64,000 nt of DNA from Rhodanobacter spathiphylli B39. GTDB taxonomy: Bacteria > Pseudomonadota > Gammaproteobacteria > Xanthomonadales > Rhodanobacteraceae. Both the position numbers and the translations under genes were made by a program. The notes under the pieces are model-generated. The model was not told where the DNA came from and did not search any database. It saw only the letters and a program-made list of their open reading frames with translations. The DNA is taken from contig NZ_AJXT01000004.1 of the NCBI RefSeq assembly GCF_000264295.1, positions 1 to 64,000 on the forward strand. Direction: 5' to 3'. The stretch's first letter is position 1, and each line of letters opens with the position of its first letter. Shown here one piece after another: positions 45,294-55,620 of this stretch.

Positions 45294-47672
45294 ATGAAAT
45301 TCTCCGAAAACTGGCTGCGCGAACTGGTGGATGTGCAGGCTGACCGAGCCGAACTGGCCCATGCATTGACCATGGCCGGTCTGGAAGTGGAAGAGCTCAC
45401 GCCGCTGGGCGACGACCTGGCAGGCGTGGTAGTGGCTGAGATCGTCGCCGCGGAAAAGCATCCCGAGGCGGATCGCCTGCAGGTCTGCAAGGTGGAGGCG
45501 GGGCAGGGCGAGCCGCTGCAGATCGTCTGCGGCGCGCCGAATGCGCGCGTGGGCATCAAGGTGCCGCTGGCGATGGTCGGTGCGAAGCTGCCCGGCGACA
45601 TTTCCATCAAGGCGGCGAAACTGCGTGGCGTCGAATCGTCCGGCATGCTGTGCTCGGCGAAGGAGCTGGGCATCGATGCCGATGCGTCGGGCTTGCTGGA
45701 GCTGCCGCTGGACGCACCGATTGGCCAGCCATTGGCGGATTACCTGGGACTGCCTGACGCCAGCTTCGAGCTGAAGCTCACCCCGAACCGTCCGGACTGC
45801 CTCGGCCTGGTCGGTCTGGCCCATGACGTGGCCGCTCTTTTCGGGAGCGCCGTGAAGGTGCCGGCTCAGGTCAGCGTGCCGGTCACCAGCGAAGCGCGCC
45901 GTGGCATCCGCCTGGAGGCCGGCAAGGATGCGCCGCGCTACCTCGGTCGCATCATCGAAGGCATCGACCCGGCCGCGCGCACGCCGCTGTGGCTGGCCGA
46001 GCGCCTGCGCCGTGCCGGCCTGCGTCCGATCAGCGCGGTGGTCGACGTCACCAACTACGTGATGCTGGAGCTGGGCCAGCCGATGCACGCGTTCGACAAT
46101 GAGGCACTCGAAGGCGACATCGTGGTGCGCCACGCCCGCGCAGGCGAGACGCTGAAAATCCTCGATGGCAGCGAGGCGAAGCTCGATCCGGGTTTCGTGC
46201 TGATCGCCGACGAGGCGAAGGGTCTGGCGGTGGCTGGCGTGATGGGCGGCCACGATTCGCGGGTCACCGACACCACGGTCGACATTTTCCTGGAATCCGC
46301 GCACTTCGCGCCGGCCGCCATCATGGGCCGCGCGCGCAAGCTGGGTCTGCACACCGATGCCTCGCACCGCTTCGAGCGCGGCGTCGACCCGGAGTTGCCG
46401 CGGCGTGCGCTGGAACGTGCCAGCGAACTGCTGCTGGCGATCGCCGGCGGCAAGGCCGGGCCGGTGCTGGTGGCGGAGAACTTGGCCGACCTGCCGACGC
46501 CGGCGGCGGTGACCTTGCGCCGTGCGCGCCTGCAACGCGTGCTGGGTGTCGCGGTGGCCGATGCCGAGGTCGCGCGCATCTTCATCGCCCTGGGCATGCA
46601 GGTGGTGACGGTGGCCGAAGGCTGGCAGGTCACCGCTCCGAGCAGCCGCTTCGACATCGAGCGCGAGGAGGATCTGGTCGAGGAAGTCGCCCGGATCTTC
46701 GGCTACGACAACATCCCCACGGCCACGCCGGCTGGCGCGCTGACCCTGGCGGTTGAGCCGGAGGCAAGGATCAACGAGCTGGCCTTGCGCGAGCAACTGG
46801 CCGCTCGCGGCTATCACGAAGCGGTCAACCTGTCCTTCGTGGCGGCCGAGCTGCTGGCAAGCTGGAGTTTCAGCCAGAACCTGGTGCCGCTGGCCAACCC
46901 GCTGTCCGCCGACCTTGCGGTGATGCGGCCATCGCTGCTGCCCGGGTTGATCGAGGCCTTGCGCCACAATCGCGCACGCCAACAGGAGCGGGTGCGCCTG
47001 TTCGAGGTGGCGCGGGTGTTTGCCGCCGGCGATCCTCCGCTCGAAACTCCCAGCCTGGCCATCGTGGCCTGCGGCAACGCGCGTGCCGAGCAATGGGGCG
47101 AGCCTTCGCGGGCGCTGGATTTCCATGACCTCAAGGGCGACCTCGACGCCCTGATCGCCTGGGGTGGCGAGCCGCAGCGCTGGTCGGTGCATGCCGACGG
47201 CCTGCCGGACTGGCTGCATCCCGGACGCGCTGCCCGGGTGGCCCGCGATGGCGAGACGGTGGGGTATCTCGGCGCGTTGCACCCGCAATTGGCCAGGACG
47301 CTGGACCTGGGTGCTGACGTGCACGTGCTGGAACTGGCGCTGGAGCCCGTGCTGCAACGCCGCGTGCCGCAGGCGCGAGCGGTGCCACGCTTCCCGCTGG
47401 TGCGTCGCGACATCGCGATCGACGTGCCGGAAACGGCGCCCTGGTCACAGATCGGGCAGGTGGTTCGCAGCACGCTGGGCGAGCGGCTGAAGGAACTGCG
47501 GCTGTTTGACCGTTACAGCGGCAAGGGGGTCGAAGCAGGCCGAAAAAGTCTCGCTATGGGCTTGATTTTGCAGGACGCTTCACGCACCCTTACTGACGAC
47601 GACGCGGACCGTTGCGTACGAGAAGCGATAGCTGCGTTGGAGCAAACATGCAAGGCGAAGTTGCGAGGATGA
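45294..47672 (+). CDS. pheT: phenylalanyl-tRNA synthetase beta subunit
   Basis: This 792-aa protein has the usual domain order. First comes the N-terminal EMAP-like tRNA-binding domain ('[23 protein letters not shown]', about 40-150), then the B3/B4 editing domain ('[27 protein letters not shown]'; '[18 protein letters not shown]'). The B5 domain ('[21 protein letters not shown]' follows it) and the catalytic-like core come next, with a C-terminal FDX-ACB domain ('[18 protein letters not shown]'). The stop is 1 bp from ihfA, so the two are translationally coupled. Confidence 0.97.
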   Translation: MKFSENWLRELVDVQADRAELAHALTMAGLEVEELTPLGDDLAGVVVAEIVAAEKHPEADRLQVCKVEAGQGEPLQIVCGAPNARVGIKVPLAMVGAKLPGDISIKAAKLRGVESSGMLCSAKELGIDADASGLLELPLDAPIGQPLADYLGLPDASFELKLTPNRPDCLGLVGLAHDVAALFGSAVKVPAQVSVPVTSEARRGIRLEAGKDAPRYLGRIIEGIDPAARTPLWLAERLRRAGLRPISAVVDVTNYVMLELGQPMHAFDNEALEGDIVVRHARAGETLKILDGSEAKLDPGFVLIADEAKGLAVAGVMGGHDSRVTDTTVDIFLESAHFAPAAIMGRARKLGLHTDASHRFERGVDPELPRRALERASELLLAIAGGKAGPVLVAENLADLPTPAAVTLRRARLQRVLGVAVADAEVARIFIALGMQVVTVAEGWQVTAPSSRFDIEREEDLVEEVARIFGYDNIPTATPAGALTLAVEPEARINELALREQLAARGYHEAVNLSFVAAELLASWSFSQNLVPLANPLSADLAVMRPSLLPGLIEALRHNRARQQERVRLFEVARVFAAGDPPLETPSLAIVACGNARAEQWGEPSRALDFHDLKGDLDALIAWGGEPQRWSVHADGLPDWLHPGRAARVARDGETVGYLGALHPQLARTLDLGADVHVLELALEPVLQRRVPQARAVPRFPLVRRDIAIDVPETAPWSQIGQVVRSTLGERLKELRLFDRYSGKGVEAGRKSLAMGLILQDASRTLTDDDADRCVREAIAALEQTCKAKLRG

Positions 47673-47673
47673 G

Positions 47674-47973
47674 ATGGCGCTGACCAAGGCGGAAATGGCC
47701 GAGCGGCTATTCCTCGATGTGGGCCTCAACAAGCGTGAGGCTAAGGAATTCGTGGACGCCTATTTCGAGGTCGTTCGCGGAGCGCTGGAAAACGGCGAGC
47801 AGGTGAAGTTGTCCGGTTTCGGCAATTTCGACCTGCGCCTGAAGAACCAGCGACCAGGGCGCAATCCCAAGACCGGCGAGGAGATTCCGATCTCCGCCCG
47901 CCGCGTGGTGACGTTCCGACCGGGACAGAAACTCAAGGTAAGAGTCGAGGGCTATGCTGGATCAAGGGAATAA
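47674..47973 (+). CDS. ihfA: integration host factor subunit alpha
   Basis: This 99-aa HU/IHF protein begins '[28 protein letters not shown]' and has the DNA-bending arm '[27 protein letters not shown]', with the intercalating Pro in 'RNPKTGE'. It pairs with IhfB to bend DNA about 160 degrees. It is coupled to pheT (1-bp gap) and overlaps the merR-type gene by 20 bp. Confidence 0.96.
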   Translation: MALTKAEMAERLFLDVGLNKREAKEFVDAYFEVVRGALENGEQVKLSGFGNFDLRLKNQRPGRNPKTGEEIPISARRVVTFRPGQKLKVRVEGYAGSRE

Positions 47974-48310
47974 CACCGAACTGCCTGCCATCCCGGCCAA
48001 GCGCTATTTCACCATCGGTGAGGTCGGCGAGTTGTGCGGTGTGAAGCCCCACGTCCTGCGTTACTGGGAGCAGGAGTTTCCGGCCCTCAACCCGGTCAAG
48101 CGTCGCGGCAATCGTCGCTACTACCAGCGCCACGACGTGCTGATGATCCGCCAGATCCGCTCGCTGTTGTATGACGAGGGTTTCACCATCACCGGCGCGC
48201 GCGCGCGGCTGGAGGGCCCGCAGGCCCGGATGGAAGCAAGCATGTCGCACCAGATCGTGCGTCAGGTGCGGATGGAGTTGGAAGAAGTTCTGACCCTGCT
48301 GCGTCGCTGA
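47954..48310 (+). CDS. MerR-family transcriptional regulator
   Basis: This 118-aa protein has a MerR winged helix: '[42 protein letters not shown]' (about 17-57, described), followed by a helical '[26 protein letters not shown]' and a C-terminal coiled coil. It has no sensor cysteines, so it is not a metal sensor. This gene commonly follows ihfA in Xanthomonadales and pseudomonads; its targets are unknown. It overlaps the ihfA 3' end. Confidence 0.88.
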   Translation: MLDQGNNTELPAIPAKRYFTIGEVGELCGVKPHVLRYWEQEFPALNPVKRRGNRRYYQRHDVLMIRQIRSLLYDEGFTITGARARLEGPQARMEASMSHQIVRQVRMELEEVLTLLRR

Positions 48311-48363
48311 AGGCTTCCGAACATGCCGTGCAAGCTGCTAGACTTGCCAGCTTGCCGTTTCGT

Positions 48364-48440
48364 CGGGGCGTAGCGCAGCCTGGTAGCGCATCTGCCTGGG
48401 GGGCAGAGGGTCGTCGGTTCGAATCCGGCCGCCCCGACCA
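48364..48440 (+). tRNA. tRNA-Pro (anticodon GGG)
   Basis: This 77-nt tRNA has a perfect acceptor stem (CGGGGCG / CGCCCCG), D-arm GCGC-AGCCTGGTA-GCGC, and anticodon stem TCTGC/GCAGA around the loop CTGGGGG (anticodon GGG). The T-arm is GTCGG-TTCGAAT-CCGGC, and CCA is encoded. It stands just after the merR-type gene and is followed by a terminator. Confidence 0.97.
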
Positions 48441-48454
48441 ATTGGCAAGAAATT

Positions 48455-48480
48455 AAAAAAGCGCCCTTGGGCGCTTTTTT
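48455..48480 (+). terminator. terminator after tRNA-Pro
   Basis: AAAAAAGCGCCC-TT-GGGCGCTTTTTT follows the tRNA by 15 nt. It is symmetrical, so it may also stop serA transcription from the other strand. Confidence 0.88.
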
Positions 48481-48483
48481 GTT

Positions 48484-48571
48484 GGGAACGGGGAACGGGG
48501 AACGGGGAACGGGGAACGGCAGAGCATCGCCGCTTCGCATCTGTTCCCCATTCCCTGTTCCCCGTTCCCCG
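48484..48571. repeat. GGGAACG-type inverted-repeat element
   Basis: Left arm: five tandem ggggaac units (48484-48519). Right arm: ttccccattccctgttcccc-like (48541-48571). It lies between the tRNA-Pro terminator and the serA stop codon, and is related to the elements at 22168 and 45203. Confidence 0.75.
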
Positions 48572-48577
48572 CCTCAC

Positions 48578-49810
48578 TCAATACAGCACCCGGCTGCGCA
48601 AGGTGCCCGGAATCGCGGCCAATTGCGACTTCAGCTGGTTGGCCTGTGCCTCGTCGGCGCTGACGTCGATCACCACGTAGCCCACTTCGCTGTCGGTCTG
48701 CAGGAACTGGGCGTCGATGTTGATGTTGCCGGCCGAGAACAGCTCGTTGATCCGCGACAGCGTGCCCGGCACGTTGCGGTGGATGTGCAGCAGGCGGCGG
48801 CTGTGCGGATGTTCGGGCAGGGTGACTTCGGGGAAGTTCACCGCCGACAGGGTCGAGCCGTTGTCGCTGTAGCGGACCAGCTTGCTGGCCACCTCGATGC
48901 CGATGTTGTCCTGCGCCTCCAGCGTGCTGCCACCGATGTGCGGGGTCAGGATCACGTTGTCCATGCCCAGCAGCGGCGACACGAACGGGTCATCGTTGCC
49001 CTTCGGTTCGACCGGGAACACGTCTACCGCGGCGCCGGCCAGGTGGCCGTCGCGCAGCGTCGCGGCCAGCGCGTCGATATCCACCACGCTGCCCCGCGAG
49101 GCGTTGATCAGCATTGCGCCCGCGCGCATCCTCGCCAGCTGTTCCTGGCGGATCATCAGCTGCGTGGCCGGGGTTTCCGGCACGTGCAGGGTGACCACGT
49201 CGGAACGCTCGAGCAGGTCGTCCAGGCTGGCTACGGCACGGGCGTTGCCCAGCGATAGCTTGGTCTCGATGTCGTGGAAGATCACCCGCATGCCCAGGCT
49301 TTCGGCCAGCACGCCGACCTGGGTACCGATGTGGCCGTAGCCGACGATGCCCAGCACCTTGTCGCGTGTTTCGTAGCTGCCGCTGGCCGACTTGGACCAG
49401 CCGCCACGATGGCACTGCGCATTCTTCTGCGGAATGCCGCGCAGCAGCATGATGGCCTCGGCAATCACCAGCTCGGCCACGCTGCGGGTATTGGAGTAGG
49501 GCGCATTGAACACCGGCACGCCGGCCCTGCGTGCGGCGCCCAGGTCCACCTGGTTGGTGCCGATGCAGAAGCAGCCCACGGCGATCAGCCGCTTGGCGTG
49601 GCCAAGCATCTCGTCGGTCAGCTGGGTGCGTGAGCGGATGCCGACGATGTGCGCGTCGCTGATGCGTTGTCTCAGCTCGGCTTCCGGCAGCGACTTCGCA
49701 TGCAGTTCGACCTGGCTGTAGCCCGCCCGATGAAACACGTCGACCGCACTGGCGCTGACCCCTTCCAGCAGCAATACCTTGATGTCCTGGCGGGGGTAGG
49801 AAGTCTGCAT
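48578..49810 (-). CDS. serA: D-3-phosphoglycerate dehydrogenase
   Basis: This 410-aa enzyme carries out the first step of serine synthesis. The NAD-binding domain has 'VLGIVGYGHIGTQVGVLAESLGMRVIF' (GxGxxG). Catalytic residues lie in 'LINASRGSVVDIDAL' (Arg), 'DVFPVEPKGNDDPF' and 'NVILTPHIGGSTLEAQ' (His). A C-terminal ACT domain for serine feedback follows ('RRLLHIHRNVPGTLSRINELFSAGNINID'). It is the E. coli-like short type. Its ATG faces that of a D-2-hydroxyglutarate dehydrogenase-like gene 119 bp away. Confidence 0.96.
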   Translation of the reverse strand: MQTSYPRQDIKVLLLEGVSASAVDVFHRAGYSQVELHAKSLPEAELRQRISDAHIVGIRSRTQLTDEMLGHAKRLIAVGCFCIGTNQVDLGAARRAGVPVFNAPYSNTRSVAELVIAEAIMLLRGIPQKNAQCHRGGWSKSASGSYETRDKVLGIVGYGHIGTQVGVLAESLGMRVIFHDIETKLSLGNARAVASLDDLLERSDVVTLHVPETPATQLMIRQEQLARMRAGAMLINASRGSVVDIDALAATLRDGHLAGAAVDVFPVEPKGNDDPFVSPLLGMDNVILTPHIGGSTLEAQDNIGIEVASKLVRYSDNGSTLSAVNFPEVTLPEHPHSRRLLHIHRNVPGTLSRINELFSAGNINIDAQFLQTDSEVGYVVIDVSADEAQANQLKSQLAAIPGTLRSRVLY

Positions 49811-49929
49811 GGTTCGTTCCCTGGGAGTGAGAGGCGGGTCAGGCCAGAGTAGGCGAGGATTTGCGGCACCGCAACACTGGACTCGCCAGCGTGCGGCTGG
49901 CAGTCTTTGCGGACACTTGGAGCCGAAGC

Positions 49930-51324
49930 ATGTCCGATCCCCGTCTTGCCGACCTGTCATGTCGTCTGCCCGAGCTGCGCCTGCTCACGGCCGCAGGCGA
50001 CCTCGAACATTACGGACGCGACTGGACCCGCCGCTGGATTCCCGCCCCCCTGGCGATCGCGTTGCCGGCCACGGTGGACGAGGTGCAGGTGATCGTGCGC
50101 TGGGCGAACGAGCATGCCGTGGCGATCGTGCCTTCGGGCGGGCGCACCGGTCTTTCCGGTGGCGCGGTGGCGGCGAACGGGGAGCTGGTGCTGAGCCTGG
50201 AACGGATGAACCGGGTGCTGGATTTCAACGCGGTCGATCGCACGCTGACCGTGCAGGGGGGCATGATCCTGCAGCAGGTGCAGGAGACGGCGCGGGGGCA
50301 CGGCCTGTTGTATCCGGTCGATTTCGCCGCCCGCGGATCGTGTTCGATCGGCGGCAACATCGCCACCAATGCCGGAGGCATCCGGGTGATCCGGCATGGC
50401 AACACCCGCGAGTGGGTCGCCGGGTTGAAGGTGGTGACCGGCGGCGGCGACCTGCTCGAACTCAACCGCGGCCTGGTCAAGAATTCCAGCGGCTACGATT
50501 TTCGCCAGCTTTTGATCGGTTCGGAAGGCACCCTGGGCATCGTGGTGGAGGCGACGCTGAAGCTGACCGATCCGCCGCTGCCGTCACAGGTGATGCTGCT
50601 GGCGCTGCCGGACATGGATGCGCTGATGGAAGTGTTCGCCCTGTTCCGCGCGCAGCTGTCCCTCCAGGCGTTCGAGTTCTTCACCGACCAGGCGTTGCAG
50701 CACGTGCTGGCGCACGGGGCGCAGCGGGCGATCGATGGCGAGCACCCGTATTACGTGGTCACCGAGTTTGATGCCGTCGACGAACAGCAACGGGAAGCCG
50801 CGCTGGGCGTGTTCGGGCAGGCGCTGGAGCGGGGCTGGGTCAGCGATGGCGTGATCGCCCAGAGTGAGGCCCAGGCGGCTGCGTTGTGGCGCCTGCGCGA
50901 AGGGATTACCGAAAGCCTGGCGCCGCGACGGCCGTACAAGAACGACGTGTCGGTGCGCATCAGCGCGGTGCCGGGTTTCCTGTGCGAGATGCAGGCCTTG
51001 CTGGCGAACGAATACCCCGGCATCGAGGTGATCTGGTTCGGCCACATCGGCGACGGCAACCTGCACATCAACGTGCTGCGGCCACACGACCTGGACGAGC
51101 CGGCCTTTCTTGCCCGCTGCGAGAAAGTCACCCGGCTGCTGGCGAACACCCTGCATTGCCACGGCGGCAGCATCTCGGCCGAACACGGCATCGGCCTGGT
51201 CAAGCGGGCCTATCTCGAAAGCACCCGCAGTGCGGCGGAAATCGCCCTGATGCGGGGCGTGCGCAAGGTGTTCGACCCACGGGGCATCCTCAACCCCGGC
51301 AAGCTGTTCACCGAGAGCTCGTGA
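49930..51324 (+). CDS. FAD-linked oxidase, probable D-2-hydroxyglutarate dehydrogenase
   Basis: This 464-aa flavoprotein of the GlcD/D2HGDH class has a FAD-binding PCMH domain with 'VPSGGRTGLSGGAVAANGELVLSLERMNRVL' and 'GSCSIGGNIATNAGGIRVIRHGNTREWVAGL'. The C-terminal substrate domain has 'VIWFGHIGDGNLHINVL', where the His residues bind metal, and 'EHGIGLVKRAYL'. D-lactate or glycolate are alternatives from sequence alone. The divergent serA neighbour supports D-2-hydroxyglutarate, because SerA makes it as a by-product when recycling NAD. I chose the ATG at 49930 (MSDPRLADL). Confidence 0.85.
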   Translation: MSDPRLADLSCRLPELRLLTAAGDLEHYGRDWTRRWIPAPLAIALPATVDEVQVIVRWANEHAVAIVPSGGRTGLSGGAVAANGELVLSLERMNRVLDFNAVDRTLTVQGGMILQQVQETARGHGLLYPVDFAARGSCSIGGNIATNAGGIRVIRHGNTREWVAGLKVVTGGGDLLELNRGLVKNSSGYDFRQLLIGSEGTLGIVVEATLKLTDPPLPSQVMLLALPDMDALMEVFALFRAQLSLQAFEFFTDQALQHVLAHGAQRAIDGEHPYYVVTEFDAVDEQQREAALGVFGQALERGWVSDGVIAQSEAQAAALWRLREGITESLAPRRPYKNDVSVRISAVPGFLCEMQALLANEYPGIEVIWFGHIGDGNLHINVLRPHDLDEPAFLARCEKVTRLLANTLHCHGGSISAEHGIGLVKRAYLESTRSAAEIALMRGVRKVFDPRGILNPGKLFTESS

Positions 51325-51397
51325 GTTTTCAGGCTCCCGCAGGCACCGGTTCAAGGCTCAAACTGCGCCCATGCTAATCTCGACGGCTGTTCGTTGA

Positions 51398-52372
<975 letters not shown>

Positions 52373-52385
52373 GCGCCATCGGCGC

Positions 52386-52432
52386 TCCTCACCTTTTCCT
52401 CTCCCCACCGGGGAGGGGGCAGGTGAGGGTCG
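52386..52432. repeat. REP-like palindrome
   Basis: CCTCTCCCC-ACC-GGGGAGGGG is flanked by ctcacc and ggtgagggtcgg, so the whole is an interrupted palindrome. It lies between the convergent pip and upp genes. Confidence 0.65.
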
Positions 52433-52509
52433 GGCTGGCGAAAAGGTGATCGAAGTTTTCTTGGCAACCCAAAGCCGACGGGCGGTGCCCGCCCCACCGG
52501 AGGGGCGGG

Positions 52510-53154
52510 TCAGTCGTTCGCCGGCAGCTGCTTGGTGCCGAAGATCTTGTCGCCGGCGTCGCCGAGGCCGGGCAGGATGTAGCCGTTCTCGTTGAGGCGC
52601 TGATCGATCGAGGCGGTGTAGATCTCGATGTCGGGATGGGCGGCGGTGATGCGATCCAGGCCTTCCGGCGCGGCGACCAGGAACAGTCCCTTGATGCGCC
52701 TGCAGCCAGCGGCTTTCAGCATGTCGACGGTGGCGACCAGGGTGCCGGCGGTGGCCAGCATCGGGTCGACGATCAGTGCGATGCGCTCGTCCATGCGGCC
52801 GGTGAGCTTCTCGTAATAGGTGACCGGCTTCAGTGTCTGTTCGTCGCGTTGCAGGCCGACCACGCTGACCTTGGCCGCGGGGATCAGGTCGAGCACGCCC
52901 GGCAGCATGCCCAGGCCCGCGCGCAGGATCGGCACGATGGTGATCTTCCGGCCCTTGATCCGGTGAACCTTGATCGGCCCGGCCCAGCCCTCGATCTCTT
53001 CCTCGACGGTTTCCAGGTCCTTGGTGGCCTCGTAGGTCAGCAGGGCGGCGACTTCGGAGGCCAGTTCGCGGAATTCCTTGGTACTGATGCCGGCACGGCG
53101 CATCAGGCCCAGCTTGTGCTGGATCAGCGGGTGGCGGACTTCGACGATCTTCAT
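52510..53154 (-). CDS. upp: uracil phosphoribosyltransferase
   Basis: This 214-aa salvage enzyme makes UMP from uracil and PRPP. The PRPP loop is in '[22 protein letters not shown]', '[12 protein letters not shown]' is the family PRTase motif, and the uracil-binding C-terminus is '[17 protein letters not shown]'. The ATG at 53154 ([16 protein letters not shown]) matches the family; the frame extends upstream without similarity. It is monocistronic. Confidence 0.96.
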   Translation of the reverse strand: MKIVEVRHPLIQHKLGLMRRAGISTKEFRELASEVAALLTYEATKDLETVEEEIEGWAGPIKVHRIKGRKITIVPILRAGLGMLPGVLDLIPAAKVSVVGLQRDEQTLKPVTYYEKLTGRMDERIALIVDPMLATAGTLVATVDMLKAAGCRRIKGLFLVAAPEGLDRITAAHPDIEIYTASIDQRLNENGYILPGLGDAGDKIFGTKQLPAND

Positions 53155-53257
53155 GGGCAGAGGCTTCACTGGCGGGCGCGTGGCGCAACAACCAGTGAGC
53201 TTAGCGAAGCGCCGCTGCCCACGCACGCGTACTGCGCGGGCAGCGGCCAGGCAGGCG

Positions 53258-53617
53258 TCAGTGCGTGGAAGGTGCGGCGTCGCCCTTCAGGCAACTGCTC
53301 ATGAAGGTCTTGCGCTCGGCACCCTTGAGCGCCTTGGTCTTGGCGTCGGCGTTGCAGGTCTTCATCTTTTCCTGCTGGGCTGCCTTGGCCGACGGCGTGG
53401 CCGCCGTGCTGTGGCCCTTGAGGCACGAACTCATGAAGGCCTTGCGTTCGTCTCCCTTCTTGCCGGTGGCCTGCTTGTTGCAGTCCGCCATGCGCTGCTG
53501 TTGCGCGGTGCGTGGCTTGGCCGGCGCGGCGGTGCCCGCTTGCGGCGTGGCGGCGAAGGTGGCGCCGGCGAAGGCGAAGGCAGCACTGATTGCGAGCAGA
53601 CGTAGTGACATCGACAT
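53258..53617 (-). CDS. PsiF-family periplasmic protein
   Basis: This 119-aa protein has a signal peptide (about 1-22, ending ATFAA) followed by two PsiF repeats: '[27 protein letters not shown]' and '[29 protein letters not shown]' (quoted in part). Each holds two cysteines. It is similar to E. coli PsiF, a phosphate-starvation-inducible protein of unknown function. AGGAGG is upstream of the ATG. It stands alone between upp and the aminotransferase gene. Confidence 0.85.
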   Translation of the reverse strand: MSMSLRLLAISAAFAFAGATFAATPQAGTAAPAKPRTAQQQRMADCNKQATGKKGDERKAFMSSCLKGHSTAATPSAKAAQQEKMKTCNADAKTKALKGAERKTFMSSCLKGDAAPSTH

Positions 53618-53787
53618 CGTTGAGTCCTCCCTGGGTAACCGGCTGCTGCCGGCCCGGGCAGTCTAGGCAGGAGATACCTTCCGCGTCTGCAGGCAAGATC
53701 TTGCGTGCATGAAGTATTCAGCTGAAGCGCCATGTCGTGCCTGGCCGGCGCCAGCGTGGGCCGATGGCTGCGCCCGTCCACAAAAGA

Positions 53788-53820
53788 CGAGGCCGCGCCG
53801 GACAAGCCGGCGCGGCCTCG
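53788..53820 (-). terminator. terminator after the aminotransferase gene
   Basis: A perfect 14-bp stem, CGAGGCCGCGCCGG-ACAAG and complement, lies 20 bp past the stop codon. On the minus strand it is followed by TCTTTTGT, a weak T-run. Confidence 0.75.
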
Positions 53821-53840
53821 AAGTTCCATGGAAAGTGCGC

Positions 53841-55337
53841 TCAGGCGGCTTCGGCCTTGGCCTTGCGCGGTCCTTCCAGCAGTGCCTTGCGCACGTGGGA
53901 CACGATCAGGTCGATCTCCGCGCTGGTCACCTTGAAATGCGGGGTGAAGCGCAGCGAGTTGGTGCCGCCGTGGATCACGCCGACGCCGTGCTCGCGCATG
54001 TACTCCTCGGTCGAGTCGGCGCCGTAGCACTTGTACTCGGGCGCCAGCTCGCAGGAGAACAGCAGGCCGGTGCCCTGCACCTTGGTGATCAGGCCGCCCA
54101 GTTCGTTCTTCAGCGCATTGAGCTTGTCCACGAATTCCTTGCCGCGCTCGCGGATGTTGCTGCGCACCTCGTCGCTGAGCTCGCCCAGGGTGGCCAGCGC
54201 CACGTCCAGCGCGCGGGGGTTGGCGGTCATGGTGTTGCCGTAGATGCCCTTGCGGTACAGCCCGGCGGTGTGTTCGGTGACGGCCAGCACCGACAGCGGA
54301 TACTGCCCGGCGTTGAGCGCCTTGGAGAAGGTCTCCATGTCCGGCGGCGGCAGGCCCTCGAAGCCGGGGTAGTCGACGAAGGACAGCACGCCATGGGCGC
54401 GCAGGCCGGCCTGGATCGAGTCGATCAGCAACAGGCTGCCATGGGCGGAGGTGAGTTCGCGTGCCGCCTTGTAGAACTCGGCGGTCACCGCGCGACCGGG
54501 GTCGCCTTCGCCCATCACCGGCTCCAGGAACATCGCCTCGATGAACCAGCCATGCTTGTCGGCATCGGCGAAGGCTGCTTCAAGCTGGGCCACATCGTAT
54601 GGCGCCACCGTGATCACGCTGTCCTCGTGGCGGTAGCTGGCCAGGTTCTGCTGGTAGGCCTTGCGGCTGGAATCGGAGTACAGCGCCGGCTTTTCGGTGC
54701 GGCCGTGGAAGGCGCCCTTCACCGCCAGGCGCTTGATCGTGCGGCCGGCATAACGACCGCCTTCGTCGGTCATCGCCTTGGCGTTGACGTCCGCGATGCG
54801 GCAGGCCAGGGTGACCGACTCGGAACCGGAGTTGAGGCACATGTAGCTCGTGTACGGGCTGCCGCCGCGGCTGCGACCGAGTTCCCTGTCCAGCGCCCTG
54901 GTGAACTGCAGCTGCGCCACGCTGGGCGACATCACGTTGGCCATCACCTGCGGGCGGCCCAGCGCAGCGAGAATCGCCGCGTCGTTGTGGCCGAAACCGA
55001 GCATGCCGTAGCCGCCGTTGTCGTGCACCACGGCACCCTTCAGGGTGACGATCCACGGGCCACGCGCCGCGGCCGGCAGGTAGGGGTTGATCGCGTCATC
55101 GGGATAGAAATTGACGAAGCCCGCCTGCGCCTGGGCCAGCTGTTCGGCTTCGTCGAGCTTGAGGAAGTCCGCCAGCTCGGCACGCAGTTCATGATGGCGG
55201 GCGACCGCTTCGGCAATCGCCTGGACCAGCAGCGGATCGTTCGCCGCCATGCGTTCGATGCTGGCGTCGTCCAGGCCGGTGGTACGCGGCTTGCCGCCGA
55301 AATCGCGCAGTTCGCGCAGCTGGTTGATCACACCCAT
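53841..55337 (-). CDS. class III PLP-dependent aminotransferase, substrate unknown
   Basis: This 498-aa enzyme has the class III fold: 'YMCLNSGSESVTLACRIAD' (phosphate-binding, about 165-183), the 'GAFHGRTEKPAL' loop, 'LLLIDSIQAGLRAHG' (Asp306, pyridine-binding) and the Schiff-base Lys339 in 'ETFSKALNAG'. It is longer than ornithine or GABA aminotransferases because of an about 90-residue N-terminal region. Lysine, ornithine or diamine substrates are possible; I cannot choose. GGAGG lies 8 nt before the ATG at 55337. A clear inverted repeat stands upstream (55404-55429). Confidence 0.85.
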   Translation of the reverse strand: MGVINQLRELRDFGGKPRTTGLDDASIERMAANDPLLVQAIAEAVARHHELRAELADFLKLDEAEQLAQAQAGFVNFYPDDAINPYLPAAARGPWIVTLKGAVVHDNGGYGMLGFGHNDAAILAALGRPQVMANVMSPSVAQLQFTRALDRELGRSRGGSPYTSYMCLNSGSESVTLACRIADVNAKAMTDEGGRYAGRTIKRLAVKGAFHGRTEKPALYSDSSRKAYQQNLASYRHEDSVITVAPYDVAQLEAAFADADKHGWFIEAMFLEPVMGEGDPGRAVTAEFYKAARELTSAHGSLLLIDSIQAGLRAHGVLSFVDYPGFEGLPPPDMETFSKALNAGQYPLSVLAVTEHTAGLYRKGIYGNTMTANPRALDVALATLGELSDEVRSNIRERGKEFVDKLNALKNELGGLITKVQGTGLLFSCELAPEYKCYGADSTEEYMREHGVGVIHGGTNSLRFTPHFKVTSAEIDLIVSHVRKALLEGPRKAKAEAA

Positions 55338-55403
55338 GATGAATCCTCCGTAGCTCCGCCGGGCGGCACGCATGGCCGGATGGCGGATTGGTGAATGCGT
55401 GGC

Positions 55404-55429
55404 GAAAAACGCGAGCGTCTGCGTTTTTC
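55404..55429 (-). promoter_or_regulatory. inverted repeat upstream of the aminotransferase gene
   Basis: GAAAAACGC-N8-GCGTTTTTC is a perfect 9-bp inverted repeat 67 bp before the aminotransferase ATG, in a GC-rich setting. It may be an operator; as a hairpin it would also resemble a weak terminator on either strand. Confidence 0.55.
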
Positions 55430-55533
55430 CAATGACTTCAGTCGTTTGAGATCGCCGCACGGGGGCTTTCAGGGCGGCCTTATCCCTCACAGGATACCTT
55501 GGCCGCTCAGCCACCGTAACCCCCGGGGCCAGG

Positions 55534-55560
55534 TGACGGCTGTCATCCCGGATGGCTGAC
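55534..55560 (+). promoter_or_regulatory. candidate response-regulator operator upstream of the ABC genes
   Basis: Three TGAC half-sites: TGAC-GGCT-GTCA (55534-55545) forms a dyad, and a further TGAC lies at 55557-55560 after 'tcccggatggc'. It is placed 60-90 bp before the ABC ATPase start. A NarL/DesR-type regulator is encoded downstream (58650), which makes autoregulation of the unit plausible. Confidence 0.4.
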
Positions 55561-55620
55561 GAGGGCGACTGCCGCCAGCCGGCGGCGGCGCGCAGCATGC
55601 ATGGCACTGGAGGATTTCCC

